Origin: Pacificoceanicola sp048553275
GTDB lineage: Bacteria > Pseudomonadota > Alphaproteobacteria > Rhodobacterales > Rhodobacteraceae
Reading direction: 5' to 3'
Assembly: GCF_048553275.1 (NCBI RefSeq)
Contig: NZ_JBLZMW010000010.1
Location: 118,762-182,761 of the forward strand
DNA length: 64,000 nt
Each line of letters begins with the position of its first letter. Position 1 is the stretch's first letter. Under the pieces are notes generated by a model. That model did no database searches, had not been told where the DNA came from, and saw only the letters and a program-made list of their open reading frames with translations. A program made the position numbers and the translations under genes. Below are positions 1-7,898 of the stretch, in pieces.

Positions 1-605
1 ACGAGAATTCGGCGAGTGCACGGATCGATAGACAATAAGAACAGGTCGAAAAGTCGGTGAAGATCCCGACGCAGGAGTATACCGTTGGCCTTCAGATCAG
101 AGCCACCCTCGGAAACCGGTCTTATGTGACAGGCTTCAAGTGCTTCGGGCACGCGGTTGCCGGAGAAAACGCATGTGGCCAAACAACTTTCCATAAGGCG
201 CGCCCGAAATACTGCTTGTTCAGGTCTGCCCAAGACCTTTCGAAACTCTGCCTCTCTCTCCTTGGTCAAGAATTCCGGGCGCCCCTTGCCCCTAGGGACG
301 GGGTTGTGGAGAACCTCAAATCCTAAGAATTTCAAAGCATCCGCGTAGACCGGCGAGTGGTAGTTAGATGTTTCGCCTGACGCCCTCAACAAAGACATTC
401 GAGCCAACGCTTTCATTGGCAAGAGTGATAGTTTGTTGACAAGAAAATAGGATCGCGACCGCGTGACGGCCGGGCCTCCGACTTGGTCCATCTCCCTGTT
501 TGCACGGGCTAGGTATTCGTCTTCTCCAAGCCTTGTAAGCTCGTCGATTTCGTAACGCACGCCGTCGCTTGAGATCAGTGCCTTGACATGATCGAGCCTG
601 TTCAT
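1..605 (-). CDS. HNH endonuclease, partial (3' end beyond the window)
   Basis: Reading the minus strand from the ATG at 605-603 gives 201 codons without a stop up to the window edge. Near the visible C-terminal part the protein has CVFSG, then EALEACHIRP, an SEGG turn, NGILLRRDLHRLFD and SIDP. This is the layout of HNH_2-type nucleases: the EACH histidine, the Asn of NGILL and the DLHRLFD histidine form the His-Asn-His metal site. The N-terminal ~130 residues are charged and not recognised. Its ATG overlaps the stop of the upstream permease gene (ATGA), so it could be translationally coupled, but a nuclease has no obvious role in sugar uptake. The region is clearly AT-richer than its neighbours, which suggests later acquisition. 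The family is convincing; the exact start is less sure. Confidence 0.75.
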   Translation of the reverse strand, partial: MNRLDHVKALISSDGVRYEIDELTRLGEDEYLARANREMDQVGGPAVTRSRSYFLVNKLSLLPMKALARMSLLRASGETSNYHSPVYADALKFLGFEVLHNPVPRGKGRPEFLTKEREAEFRKVLGRPEQAVFRARLMESCLATCVFSGNRVPEALEACHIRPVSEGGSDLKANGILLRRDLHRLFDLFLLSIDPCTRRIL

Positions 606-1756
606 CCCTTCACCGCCCCTGCCGTCAGCCCGCTGACGATCTGCCTCTGGAAGACCATCACCAGCAGGAACAGCGGCGCGGTGATGGATACGGCGGCGGC
701 GACGGCGACGACTTGATCGGTGGTCGTCGTCTCGCGGTTGAACATGCCCGCGATGGCCGGGACCATCGTCTGGTTCGACGCGTCCAGCAGCAGCGAGGTC
801 ACGAGGAAATCGTTATAGGCCAACAGGAAGCTGAACAGCCCCGTGGTGATCACCCCCGGCCACATGACCGGCATGATGACACGGCGGAAGGCCTGAAAAT
901 GCGAACAGCCGTCCACCCGCGCGGCTTCGTCCAGCTCTGACGGGATGTTCTGGAAGAACGAGCGCAGCATCCAGATGGTGAAGGGCTGGTTGATCGCAAC
1001 CAAGACCGCGATCACCGCCCACGGCTTGCCGTAAAGCGTCGGCGCACTCTCCCCCATGATGGGTGCAAGCCATTCGTTGGACGAGATGAACACAGGCAGG
1101 TAGCCGGCCACCAGCACCGAATGCGGCAGCGCGCGGAAGATCAGCGCGATGATCAAAATCCAGAACGCCAGCGCCGAGCCGGACCGCGCCAGCCCGTAGC
1201 CCGCCAGCGTGCCGACGGATAGCGAGATGGTCACAACCCCCACTGTCACGATCAGCGAGTTCTGGAAATTCTGCGCAAAGCCCCGATCCACCCAGACGGT
1301 CCGATAGTGTTCCGTCGTGGCGCCGATGATGTCGCGCCCCAAGGGGCCGAGGACCGGGTTCAAGGCGTCGCTGACCATGGGCAGCGCTCCAAAGAACGCC
1401 ACGACAAAACCCAGGCCCAGCACCAGCGCCCCAATCACCCAGCCCAAGGGCACCCAGCCGCGCGGGCTGAGGTCTTCGACCCATCCGGGCAAGCGGCGCG
1501 TGGCGATGCGGGCGGTGACCCAGGTGATCGCGATGGCCAGTGCGATATCCAGTACCGACCACCCCTGCCCCGTGGACCGCGTTTCCGGGCCAAAGATGAC
1601 GTTCAGCGGATTGCTGTCGAAGGCGTCGATCGGTGCCTTGAAGCTCATGACCGTGATCCACAGGATCGGAAAAGCGGCGATCAGGCACCACAGGGCGAGG
1701 AACCCGCCCGAGGCGATGCGCAGGCTCAGCGGTTGGCGAAAGGCTTTGGCGGACAT
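602..1756 (-). CDS. Sugar-type ABC transporter permease (MalG-like)
   Basis: Inner-membrane permease of a binding-protein-dependent sugar importer, 384 aa. The C-terminal half carries the EAA loop that contacts the ATPase (ELDEAARVDGCSHFQAFRRVIMP). The start is the ATG at 1756, which overlaps the upstream permease stop (TGATG) and has a GGGGG-rich Shine-Dalgarno. MalG-type permeases usually have about 280 residues. The extra ~100 lie between the first membrane segment and the core, roughly residues 45-150, and include two additional hydrophobic stretches (around WSVLDIALAIAITWV and WVIGALVLGLGFVVAFF). It is the third gene of a solute-binding protein, permease, permease series. The family is certain; the substrate is not visible. 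Confidence 0.9.
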   Translation of the reverse strand: MSAKAFRQPLSLRIASGGFLALWCLIAAFPILWITVMSFKAPIDAFDSNPLNVIFGPETRSTGQGWSVLDIALAIAITWVTARIATRRLPGWVEDLSPRGWVPLGWVIGALVLGLGFVVAFFGALPMVSDALNPVLGPLGRDIIGATTEHYRTVWVDRGFAQNFQNSLIVTVGVVTISLSVGTLAGYGLARSGSALAFWILIIALIFRALPHSVLVAGYLPVFISSNEWLAPIMGESAPTLYGKPWAVIAVLVAINQPFTIWMLRSFFQNIPSELDEAARVDGCSHFQAFRRVIMPVMWPGVITTGLFSFLLAYNDFLVTSLLLDASNQTMVPAIAGMFNRETTTTDQVVAVAAAVSITAPLFLLVMVFQRQIVSGLTAGAVKG

Positions 1757-2778
1757 CAGCGTACCCCCTTGTGATCGCGCCACGTGCGGCGCAGCAGCGG
1801 CACCAGCAGGATGGCGATGCCGATCATGGTCAGCATGGCCGAGGCAGACGCGCGGGAAATCGACCGTGTCCCTGCCTCGTTCGGTGTCAGGAAATCATAG
1901 GTCAGCCATTGCAGCGAAATGACGTGGCCTTGGGAGCGGAAGCCGACGATTTCCTCGAACACCCGGTAGGTGTCCATCAGGTGGATCATCGCGACGAAGA
2001 CGATCAGCGGCATCAGGTGCGGAACGATGATATAGCGCAGCCGGTCCAAGCGCGACGCCCCATCCAGCAGGGCGCTTTCGATGCTGTCACGGTTCACCGT
2101 CTGAAGACCCGCGTAGAAGATGATACCGGCAAAGGGTGCCACGTGCCAGACCCGGTAGAACATCATGATCAGCTCGATCGTCCAGGCCTGCGCGAACATG
2201 GCGATGTCGCGGCCCGTCCACCATTCCAGCCCGGCCGTCAGGATGCCGTCGCCCCGGAACAGCCAGTTGATCGACAGCGCGCCGATGACGGGCGTGATGA
2301 TGAAGGGCAGCAAGGAAATGAAGATCACCGGACCGCGAATGCCCTTGGCAGCGTTCTCGATCACCAGCGCGATCAGCAGGCCGGTGCCGACCACCAAGGG
2401 CAGCGTCACCAGCGTGAACATCAAGGTGAATCGCAACGCCTTCCAGAAGTCGATGACGTTCAGCGCTTGCCATGACCCGGCCTTGATGGCGGCCCATGCG
2501 CGGTCGGGTTCGATGACATTTCGATAGCTTTCGAACCCCACCCAGCGGGTGGTCGTCATGATCTGCCCGGCCTCGTCCAGAACCGGCTGGGTCTTGACCT
2601 CTGTCACGCAGGTTTGTTCCAGAAAGCCGGGGGTGCAGGTTTCCACCTCGACTTGTTCGTAGACCGGCAGGGTGACCTTGAAGCTTTGCAGGAACACGCT
2701 GACCAGCGGCGCGGCGATGAACAGCAGCATCATCAGAACCGAAGGCGCGACGAAGGCGGCGAAGGTCTTGAACTTCAT
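1756..2778 (-). CDS. Sugar-type ABC transporter permease (MalF-like)
   Basis: First permease of the importer, 340 aa. It starts at the ATG at 2778 behind an AAAGGA ribosome site; a longer reading to 2907 is low-complexity and rejected. A first hydrophobic helix (about residues 5-30) is followed by an unusually long periplasmic loop of ~70 residues with two cysteines (VETCTPGFLEQTC), which could form a disulfide. The remaining helices and the EAA-type loop (ESALLDGASRLDRLRYIIVPHLMP) fit the MalF/UgpA family. It pairs with the MalG-like permease encoded immediately downstream, with which it overlaps by one base. Substrate unknown; a sugar, polyol or sugar-like compound is the family norm. Confidence 0.9.
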   Translation of the reverse strand: MKFKTFAAFVAPSVLMMLLFIAAPLVSVFLQSFKVTLPVYEQVEVETCTPGFLEQTCVTEVKTQPVLDEAGQIMTTTRWVGFESYRNVIEPDRAWAAIKAGSWQALNVIDFWKALRFTLMFTLVTLPLVVGTGLLIALVIENAAKGIRGPVIFISLLPFIITPVIGALSINWLFRGDGILTAGLEWWTGRDIAMFAQAWTIELIMMFYRVWHVAPFAGIIFYAGLQTVNRDSIESALLDGASRLDRLRYIIVPHLMPLIVFVAMIHLMDTYRVFEEIVGFRSQGHVISLQWLTYDFLTPNEAGTRSISRASASAMLTMIGIAILLVPLLRRTWRDHKGVR

Positions 2779-2903
2779 GCGACGTTCCTTTGATGAGGGC
2801 GTTCTGTGAAATCGGCACCGACGAGGATGGGATCGGTGATCGGCGTGCTGCGGCTGCCATCGGGGGAAGCCGGGGGCGGCGACGCGCCGCCCCCGACCTT
2901 GGA

Positions 2904-4112
2904 TCAATCGACCAGACCGGATTCCCTGGCGGCGGTCAGGTAGGCGGCCTCGATATCGGCCAGTGTGGTCGCGGCGTCCTTGGCACCGGTCAGGTAGTCG
3001 GCGATGCCGTCACCCAGCGCGGTGTGCATGATGCCCATGGCACCGGAGGCCGGATAGGGCTTTGCCCCCGCCATCGCGGTGGCGGCGGCACCGGCGGCCA
3101 GACCACCGGGCACGTAACCCTCGATCAGCCAGACGGCGACGTCGTTGTTGGCCTGCACCATTTCGGTGTCGATGCCCTCCATCACGACCTTGAAGGCGGC
3201 TTCGGCCTCTTCATCCGAGATATTCGACGCAATCACGATGCCATCCCACCAGATCGAACTTGCCGGGGCTTCGGAGCCCATCGGCGCGGCGGCCATCTTG
3301 ACCTTGCCCACGACCTGGCTTTCTGCGGCGTCATCCATGGCTCCGGCGCGCGAGGCCCAGAGGTTTGCCATGGCGATCTTGCCTTGCTGGAACTGCTGCT
3401 GAACGTAGGTCGAATCCGACACGAGATATTCGGGATCCATGTATTCGGTCAGCGCCTTCATGGTTTCCAGCGTCGCGAGGCCCTTTTCATTGTTGATGTT
3501 GGGCATGTTGCCGTCGGCAAAGAAGGTGCCGCCTTCGCCAAGGAAGGTGTTCACGAATTCCTCGCCCAGGTTCCAGCCGGTCATGAAGGTGCCGCCGATC
3601 GGATAATCGACCACGCCGGCCTCGTTGATCTTGGCGGCGGCGTCCAGCATCTCGGCATAGGTGGTGGGCACCGCGATGCCAAGGTCGTTCAGGATGTCCT
3701 CGCGGTACATCAGGTGTTGGTTGTTCACCATCATCGCCACGGCCATCACCTTGCCGTCGATCTTGATCAGCTGGTTGGGCTTCAGCTGTGCCCCATGCGC
3801 CGCAACCAGATCATCCAGCGGGCGGATGGTGCCTGCATCCAGCAGCGGGATCAGGGTCGAGTTCGCCACGCCGCCGATATGATAGAGCGACGGGTTCGCG
3901 GCAAAGGCTTCGGGCTGTTTCAGGCGGAAATCCTGATCCAGGTTGGCCTCGACATTGCCGCATTCGGCCATCGCATCGGTCACGGCTTTCCACGCCTCGA
4001 ACCCGGCGGTGAGCGATTTCACCGGCACGGTGTTCTCGAAGGCACAGCCCGCCCAGGCGCCGGTAGCGGCGAGTGAGACGGCGCTGGCCATCAGGATCTT
4101 CTTCACGAACAT
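2904..4112 (-). CDS. Extracellular solute-binding protein of the sugar ABC importer
   Basis: Periplasmic family-1 binding protein, 402 aa, that would capture the substrate for the two permeases downstream. A Sec signal peptide is clear (MFVKKILMASAVSLAATGAWA, cleavage after AWA near residue 22). The mature part begins GCAFENTVPVKSL, with the first Cys two residues after the predicted cut. The body has the type-1 fold features of sugar-binding proteins, such as NQHLMYREDILNDLGIAVPTTYAEMLDAA and a C-terminal helical tail. The gene lies between the ATPase gene (ends 4173) and the permeases on the same strand, so it is probably co-transcribed from the promoter region at about 5220-5336. Confidence 0.9.
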   Translation of the reverse strand: MFVKKILMASAVSLAATGAWAGCAFENTVPVKSLTAGFEAWKAVTDAMAECGNVEANLDQDFRLKQPEAFAANPSLYHIGGVANSTLIPLLDAGTIRPLDDLVAAHGAQLKPNQLIKIDGKVMAVAMMVNNQHLMYREDILNDLGIAVPTTYAEMLDAAAKINEAGVVDYPIGGTFMTGWNLGEEFVNTFLGEGGTFFADGNMPNINNEKGLATLETMKALTEYMDPEYLVSDSTYVQQQFQQGKIAMANLWASRAGAMDDAAESQVVGKVKMAAAPMGSEAPASSIWWDGIVIASNISDEEAEAAFKVVMEGIDTEMVQANNDVAVWLIEGYVPGGLAAGAAATAMAGAKPYPASGAMGIMHTALGDGIADYLTGAKDAATTLADIEAAYLTAARESGLVD

Positions 4113-4172
4113 GGTTCTGGTACTCCCGGTTGGTTGGGGCTGCCCTGCAGTCGCAGCCCGTGGATTGCGGGG

Positions 4173-5219
4173 TCATTCCCCGATACGCGCCCCTGTCGTT
4201 GCATCGAACAGTTGGCAGTGTTCCGTCGGAATGCGGATCGAAACGGTCTCGCCGATCTGCGCACGAAAGCTTTTGTCCGCCTTGACGCTGACCAGCGTGC
4301 CGCGGATGCGGATGGTGACCATCGTGGCATCGCCCAGTAGTTCCAGCGTATAGATCGGCGCGGTAATCTGACCGCTGTCCGCGACCTGCGCGTCCTCGGC
4401 GCGAAACCCCAGCGTCACGGCCCCATCGGGTGCAGAAAGATCGGGGATGTTGGTGTTTTCGGCGGTGAACACACCGCCGGAAATATGGCCTTCGATCAAG
4501 TTCATGGCGGGGCTGCCGATGAAACTGGCAACAAAGGTGTTGGCAGGCCTGTCATAGATTTCGGTCGGGCTGCCAACCTGCTGAACGATGCCCTTTTCCA
4601 TCACAACCACACGGTCGGCGAGCGTCATCGCTTCGATCTGGTCGTGGGTGACGTAGATCGTGGTGACCGACAGTTCGTGGGACAGGTTCTTGATTTGCGC
4701 CCGGGTGCTGACCCTCAGTTTCGCATCGAGGTTCGACAGCGGTTCATCCATCAGGAAGACATTCGGTTCGCGCACGATGGCGCGGGCCAGGGCGACGCGC
4801 TGCCGCTGCCCGCCCGACAGTTCCGCCGGTTTGCGGTGCAGAAACTCGTCGAGTTCAACCATCGCGCTGGCGCGGCGCACCTTTTCGTCATGGGTGTCGG
4901 GGTCGATGCCGCGCACCTTCAGCGGAAAGCGGATGTTCTCGTAGACGTTCATGTTCGGGTAGAGCGCGTAACTTTGGAACACCATCGCCACGTCGCGGTC
5001 CTTGGGTTCCAGATCGTTCACGATCCTGCCGCCGATGGTGATCTCGCCATCGGTCGGATCTTCAAGGCCCGCGATCATCCGCATCGTCGTTGTCTTGCCG
5101 CAGCCCGACGGCCCCAGCAGCACAAGGAATTCACGGTCGGCAATCGTCAGGTCGAACTTGTCGACACCGACGAAAGACCCCCAACGCTTGGACACGTTGC
5201 GCAACTGGATTTCGGCCAT
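4173..5219 (-). CDS. ABC transporter ATP-binding protein, UgpC/MalK family
   Basis: ATPase that drives the importer, 348 aa. The ATG at 5219 starts the typical MAEIQLRNVSKRWGS; longer upstream reading is antisense to the divergent gene. Walker A is GPSGCGKTTT (about residues 38-47), the Q-loop VFQSYALYPNMNV, the signature LSGGQRQRVALARAIV, Walker B VFLMDEP and the H-loop THDQIEAM. A TOBE regulatory domain fills the last ~100 residues. It is the promoter-proximal gene of the operon 5219-602 (ATPase, binding protein, permease, permease). The start lies only ~34 bases from a LacI-type operator at 5253-5268, so repression by an unlinked LacI-family protein is likely. Confidence 0.93.
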   Translation of the reverse strand: MAEIQLRNVSKRWGSFVGVDKFDLTIADREFLVLLGPSGCGKTTTMRMIAGLEDPTDGEITIGGRIVNDLEPKDRDVAMVFQSYALYPNMNVYENIRFPLKVRGIDPDTHDEKVRRASAMVELDEFLHRKPAELSGGQRQRVALARAIVREPNVFLMDEPLSNLDAKLRVSTRAQIKNLSHELSVTTIYVTHDQIEAMTLADRVVVMEKGIVQQVGSPTEIYDRPANTFVASFIGSPAMNLIEGHISGGVFTAENTNIPDLSAPDGAVTLGFRAEDAQVADSGQITAPIYTLELLGDATMVTIRIRGTLVSVKADKSFRAQIGETVSIRIPTEHCQLFDATTGARIGE

Positions 5220-5252
5220 CGCGTCTGGCTCCCTGTGTTGACCCAGCACATT

Positions 5253-5268
5253 TTGCATGCGCTTGCAA
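5253..5268. promoter_or_regulatory. LacI-family operator, copy 1
   Basis: The sequence TTGCATGCGCTTGCAA is a near-perfect inverted repeat (TTGCA...TGCAA) with the central CG typical of LacI/GalR operators. It is the exact reverse complement of the second copy at 5307-5322. It lies between the divergent ABC importer and SnoaL-like genes. The cognate repressor is not encoded in the window. Confidence 0.75.
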
Positions 5269-5306
5269 AACTGTAGACAGAGCTGCATCATTTCGGCAAG
5301 GATTTT

Positions 5307-5322
5307 TTGCAAGCGCATGCAA
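5307..5322. promoter_or_regulatory. LacI-family operator, copy 2
   Basis: TTGCAAGCGCATGCAA, identical to copy 1 read on the other strand, with the two centres 54 bases apart (about five helical turns). This spacing would place two repressor dimers on the same face and would allow repression of both divergent promoters or looping. It ends 14 bases before the start of the SnoaL-like gene. Confidence 0.75.
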
Positions 5323-5336
5323 GATTGGAAAAAACG

Positions 5337-6338
5337 ATGAGTTATCAAGCAGAAAAGCAGCTGGTGCGGGATTTCTACGCGGCCCTCGACGCCGCCCCGC
5401 CCGACCGAATCAACGACACGCTCACCCGCGTCATGGCCGCTGACGCGCTGTGGCGCGGGTTTCATCCCTTCGGCGAACTGATCGGACCCGACGCGATGGC
5501 CGACACCTTCTGGACGCCGTTGCGGCAGTCCTTGACGCGGATGCAACGGCGGCAGGACATCTTCTTTGCGGGGCGCAACGAAATGGATGGTTTTGCCAGC
5601 ACATGGGTCGTGTCGATGGGCCACCTGATGGGTCTGTTCGATTTGCCTTGGCTGGGCATCGCGCCCACGGGCAAGATGGTCTTTCTGCGCTATTGCGAAT
5701 TCAACCGGGTTGCCGATGGCAAGATCGTGGAAACAGCGATGTATTTCGACATTCCGCATTTGATGATGCAGGCGGGGCTGAACCCTTTCCCGCCGCAGAC
5801 CGCCGCGCATCTGGTTCAGCCCGGCCCCTTGACGCATGACGGCCTGCTGTTCGACGACGCGCCCGAGGCCGAGGGACAGGCAACCCTGGCCGCCATCAAC
5901 GCCATGATCGGCGACCTCGGCACATGGCAGTTGGGTTTGCCGCTGGAAGAAGAACTGGCCCGCACGTGGCATGACGACATGATCTGGTGGGGGCCCGCCG
6001 GGATCGGCGCCACCTACACGATCGAGCGTTACGCCAAACAGCATTCCGCCCCCTTCCGCGCCGCGTTCAAGGACCGGTCGAAAACCACCCATATCGCGCG
6101 GCTGGCCGAAGGAGCCTATGGCGGTTTCTTCGGCTGGCCGAATTTCACCGCCCTGCATACGGGGGGCTTCATGGGCATGCCTGCGTCGGATAAACGCGGC
6201 GAGATGCGGGTGATCGACATTTACCGCCGCGACGGCGACAAGCTGGCCGAGAACTGGATCTTCATCGACCTGCTGCACTTCTGGAAGGGGCTGGGTGTCG
6301 ACATTCTTGACCGGATGGCGCGCGTGCCTCGGACCTGA
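5337..6338 (+). CDS. Tandem SnoaL-like (NTF2-fold) protein, ester-cyclase family
   Basis: 333 aa protein made of two SnoaL/NTF2-like halves, about residues 1-160 and 175-333. Each half has an N-terminal helix pair followed by a curved sheet (for example GLFDLPWLGIAPTGKMVFLRYCEFNRVADGKIVE in the first half and GEMRVIDIYRRDGDKLAENWIFIDLLHFW in the second). Such proteins act as small-molecule isomerases, cyclases or hydrolases, but the fold does not give the substrate. The start is the ATG at 5337; an in-frame upstream ATG at 5307 lies inside the operator. It diverges from the sugar importer and shares the two LacI-type operators, so it probably acts on the imported compound. No signal peptide, so cytoplasmic. 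Confidence 0.8.
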   Translation: MSYQAEKQLVRDFYAALDAAPPDRINDTLTRVMAADALWRGFHPFGELIGPDAMADTFWTPLRQSLTRMQRRQDIFFAGRNEMDGFASTWVVSMGHLMGLFDLPWLGIAPTGKMVFLRYCEFNRVADGKIVETAMYFDIPHLMMQAGLNPFPPQTAAHLVQPGPLTHDGLLFDDAPEAEGQATLAAINAMIGDLGTWQLGLPLEEELARTWHDDMIWWGPAGIGATYTIERYAKQHSAPFRAAFKDRSKTTHIARLAEGAYGGFFGWPNFTALHTGGFMGMPASDKRGEMRVIDIYRRDGDKLAENWIFIDLLHFWKGLGVDILDRMARVPRT

Positions 6339-6409
6339 ATTGGAACGGCGGTGAGACAGTCGGCCACGGTAGCGGCGCTATGGGCCTTTTGTGCCCGGCC
6401 CCATGCCCG

Positions 6410-7465
6410 TCAGGCCGGAATAGCCCAGGCCTCTCCCGGCTCCAGCGCCCGAAACCGCTCCGGCGCGACCCCATGCGTCCCAAGCGCGGCCTGCAACGCC
6501 CGCAGGGGGGCCTCGCGCGCCTCATTCGTCAGCTGGATCGTGCCCCAATGGTGGCCGACCGCGTGCCGCGCTCCGGAGATCTTGAAGCCCTGCACCGCCT
6601 CATCCGGGTTCTGATGCTGATCGCGCATGAACCAACGCGGCTCATAGGCGCCGATCGGAAGCAGCGCCGCCCGCACCGGCCCGAACCGCTCCGACAGACC
6701 CGCATAGGGCCGCCCACGGTCAAATCCCGTATCCCCGATGAAATGCACCGCCCCCGCAGGCCCCGTCAGCATGAACGCCGCCCAGAGCGCCATGGACCGA
6801 TCGCCCATCCCGCGCGCGGACCAATGATGGCTCGGCAGGCAGTGCACACCCAGATGCGCCGCCTCCGCGCTCTGCCCCCAATCCATCACCGTCACGCGCA
6901 ATCCGGTCCCCGCGAGCAGCGCATCATTGCCAAGCGGCGTGATCACCAGCGGATCATGCCCAGCCTTCAGCCGCCGCAACGTCTCCAGATCCAGATGGTC
7001 GTAGTGATTGTGCGAGAGCAGAACCACATCGATCTTCGGCAAGGCCTCGAACCTGACCCCCGGCGCACTCACCCGCTTTGGCCCGGCAAAGGACACGGGC
7101 GAAACCCGCCGCGACCACACCGGATCGGTCAGCACATTCAGCCCGGCGACCTGGATCAGCATCGTGGCATGGCCGATCATCGTCACCGTCAGATCGTCCA
7201 CCCGCGCCGCCGGTGTCACCGTCTCCACCGGGACCGTTTCGGGCCAGGCGGCACGAGCCTCCCCGAACTGCCAGCGCATCAGATCCGCAAAGCCGCGCGG
7301 CGCGCTGCCATCGGGATTGAAGAACCGCACCCCGTCGAAGTGATCGCTCTCAGGGCCGTCATAATACCGATTGCCGCGCACCGCGCTGCTGGTAGAGGCC
7401 AGGCCCCCGGCGGCCCCGATCCCCAGCAGGGCAGCGGCAGAGCGAAATAACGTACGGCGTTTCAT
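6410..7465 (-). CDS. MBL-fold metallo-hydrolase (UlaG / NAPE-PLD-like), exported
   Basis: 351 aa protein of the metallo-beta-lactamase superfamily. The metal motif is SHNHYDHLD (HxHxDH) near residue 150, with later ligands in the SHHWS and GDTGFD segments. The N-terminus KRRTLFRSAAALLG followed by a hydrophobic run suggests a twin-arginine signal, so the enzyme is probably periplasmic. The start at 7465 has an AAGGA ribosome site; a longer reading to 7510 is less likely. The closest described group is UlaG/N-acyl-phosphatidylethanolamine phospholipase D-like, so phosphodiester or lactone hydrolysis is possible, but the substrate cannot be read. It is a single gene, with its promoter side facing the replication module. 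Confidence 0.85.
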   Translation of the reverse strand: MKRRTLFRSAAALLGIGAAGGLASTSSAVRGNRYYDGPESDHFDGVRFFNPDGSAPRGFADLMRWQFGEARAAWPETVPVETVTPAARVDDLTVTMIGHATMLIQVAGLNVLTDPVWSRRVSPVSFAGPKRVSAPGVRFEALPKIDVVLLSHNHYDHLDLETLRRLKAGHDPLVITPLGNDALLAGTGLRVTVMDWGQSAEAAHLGVHCLPSHHWSARGMGDRSMALWAAFMLTGPAGAVHFIGDTGFDRGRPYAGLSERFGPVRAALLPIGAYEPRWFMRDQHQNPDEAVQGFKISGARHAVGHHWGTIQLTNEAREAPLRALQAALGTHGVAPERFRALEPGEAWAIPA

Positions 7466-7652
7466 GGGATCATCCTTCGAGGGGAAGCGTGCGAAAATCA
7501 CCTGTGACAAATAGGGGGCCCTGCCCCGCGCGCCACCCCGCCCTCCTGCCGGCGCTGCAAATTGTGCGACACCACATGTCGTGGCCCGGCAGTCGCGCCG
7601 GCCCGCGCGAATCTGCCCGCTCCTCCCGCCCGTCGCCTGCTTGCCCGCCCGG

Positions 7653-7685
7653 AACAGGCTCTATTCAGGCGGAACAGAGCCTGTT
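7653..7685. repeat. Inverted repeat upstream of repA
   Basis: AACAGGCTCT (7653-7662) and its perfect reverse complement AGAGCCTGTT (7676-7685) are separated by 13 bases. No T-run follows, so it is not an intrinsic terminator. Its position, ~215 bases before repA, suits an operator or partition-protein site; the function is inferred only from position. Confidence 0.5.
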
Positions 7686-7766
7686 ATACACCGACGGGCA
7701 ACCACCGGCTGAAGCCCTGACATTACAAGCACTTAACGCACCCGGTCTGTAAAGGCCCCGTTAACC

Positions 7767-7780
7767 TACCAGATCTGGTA
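7767..7780. promoter_or_regulatory. Palindrome upstream of repA, candidate RepA/RepB operator
   Basis: TACCAGATCTGGTA is a perfect 14-base palindrome about 120 bases before the repA start. RepABC operons are autorepressed by RepA with RepB at operators near the promoter. This is the cleanest symmetric site in the region. Binding is an inference. Confidence 0.4.
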
Positions 7781-7898
7781 TTGCCGCCAAAACCACGCCC
7801 TGTCAGGATTTTCTTGCCAAACGCCCATCATCCGGCTTAAAGAAACGATAAACAAAGCGCTGTCGTTAAACAGCGTTACCGAGCGAGGCGATGACACG

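Larger units (their letters stand above)
7466..7898. other. Intergenic region upstream of repA
   Basis: About 430 bases without a convincing gene. It holds a 10-base inverted repeat (7653-7685), a 14-base perfect palindrome (7767-7780) and a small hairpin CGCTGT-CGTTAA-ACAGCG at 7858-7875 just before repA. It must contain the repABC promoter and its autoregulatory sites. I cannot place the -10 and -35 boxes with confidence. Confidence 0.6.

Noticed and set aside
57..348. Two short plus-strand frames at the left edge
   Set aside because: They lie opposite the HNH endonuclease frame, which has a continuous 201-codon reading and catalytic motifs.
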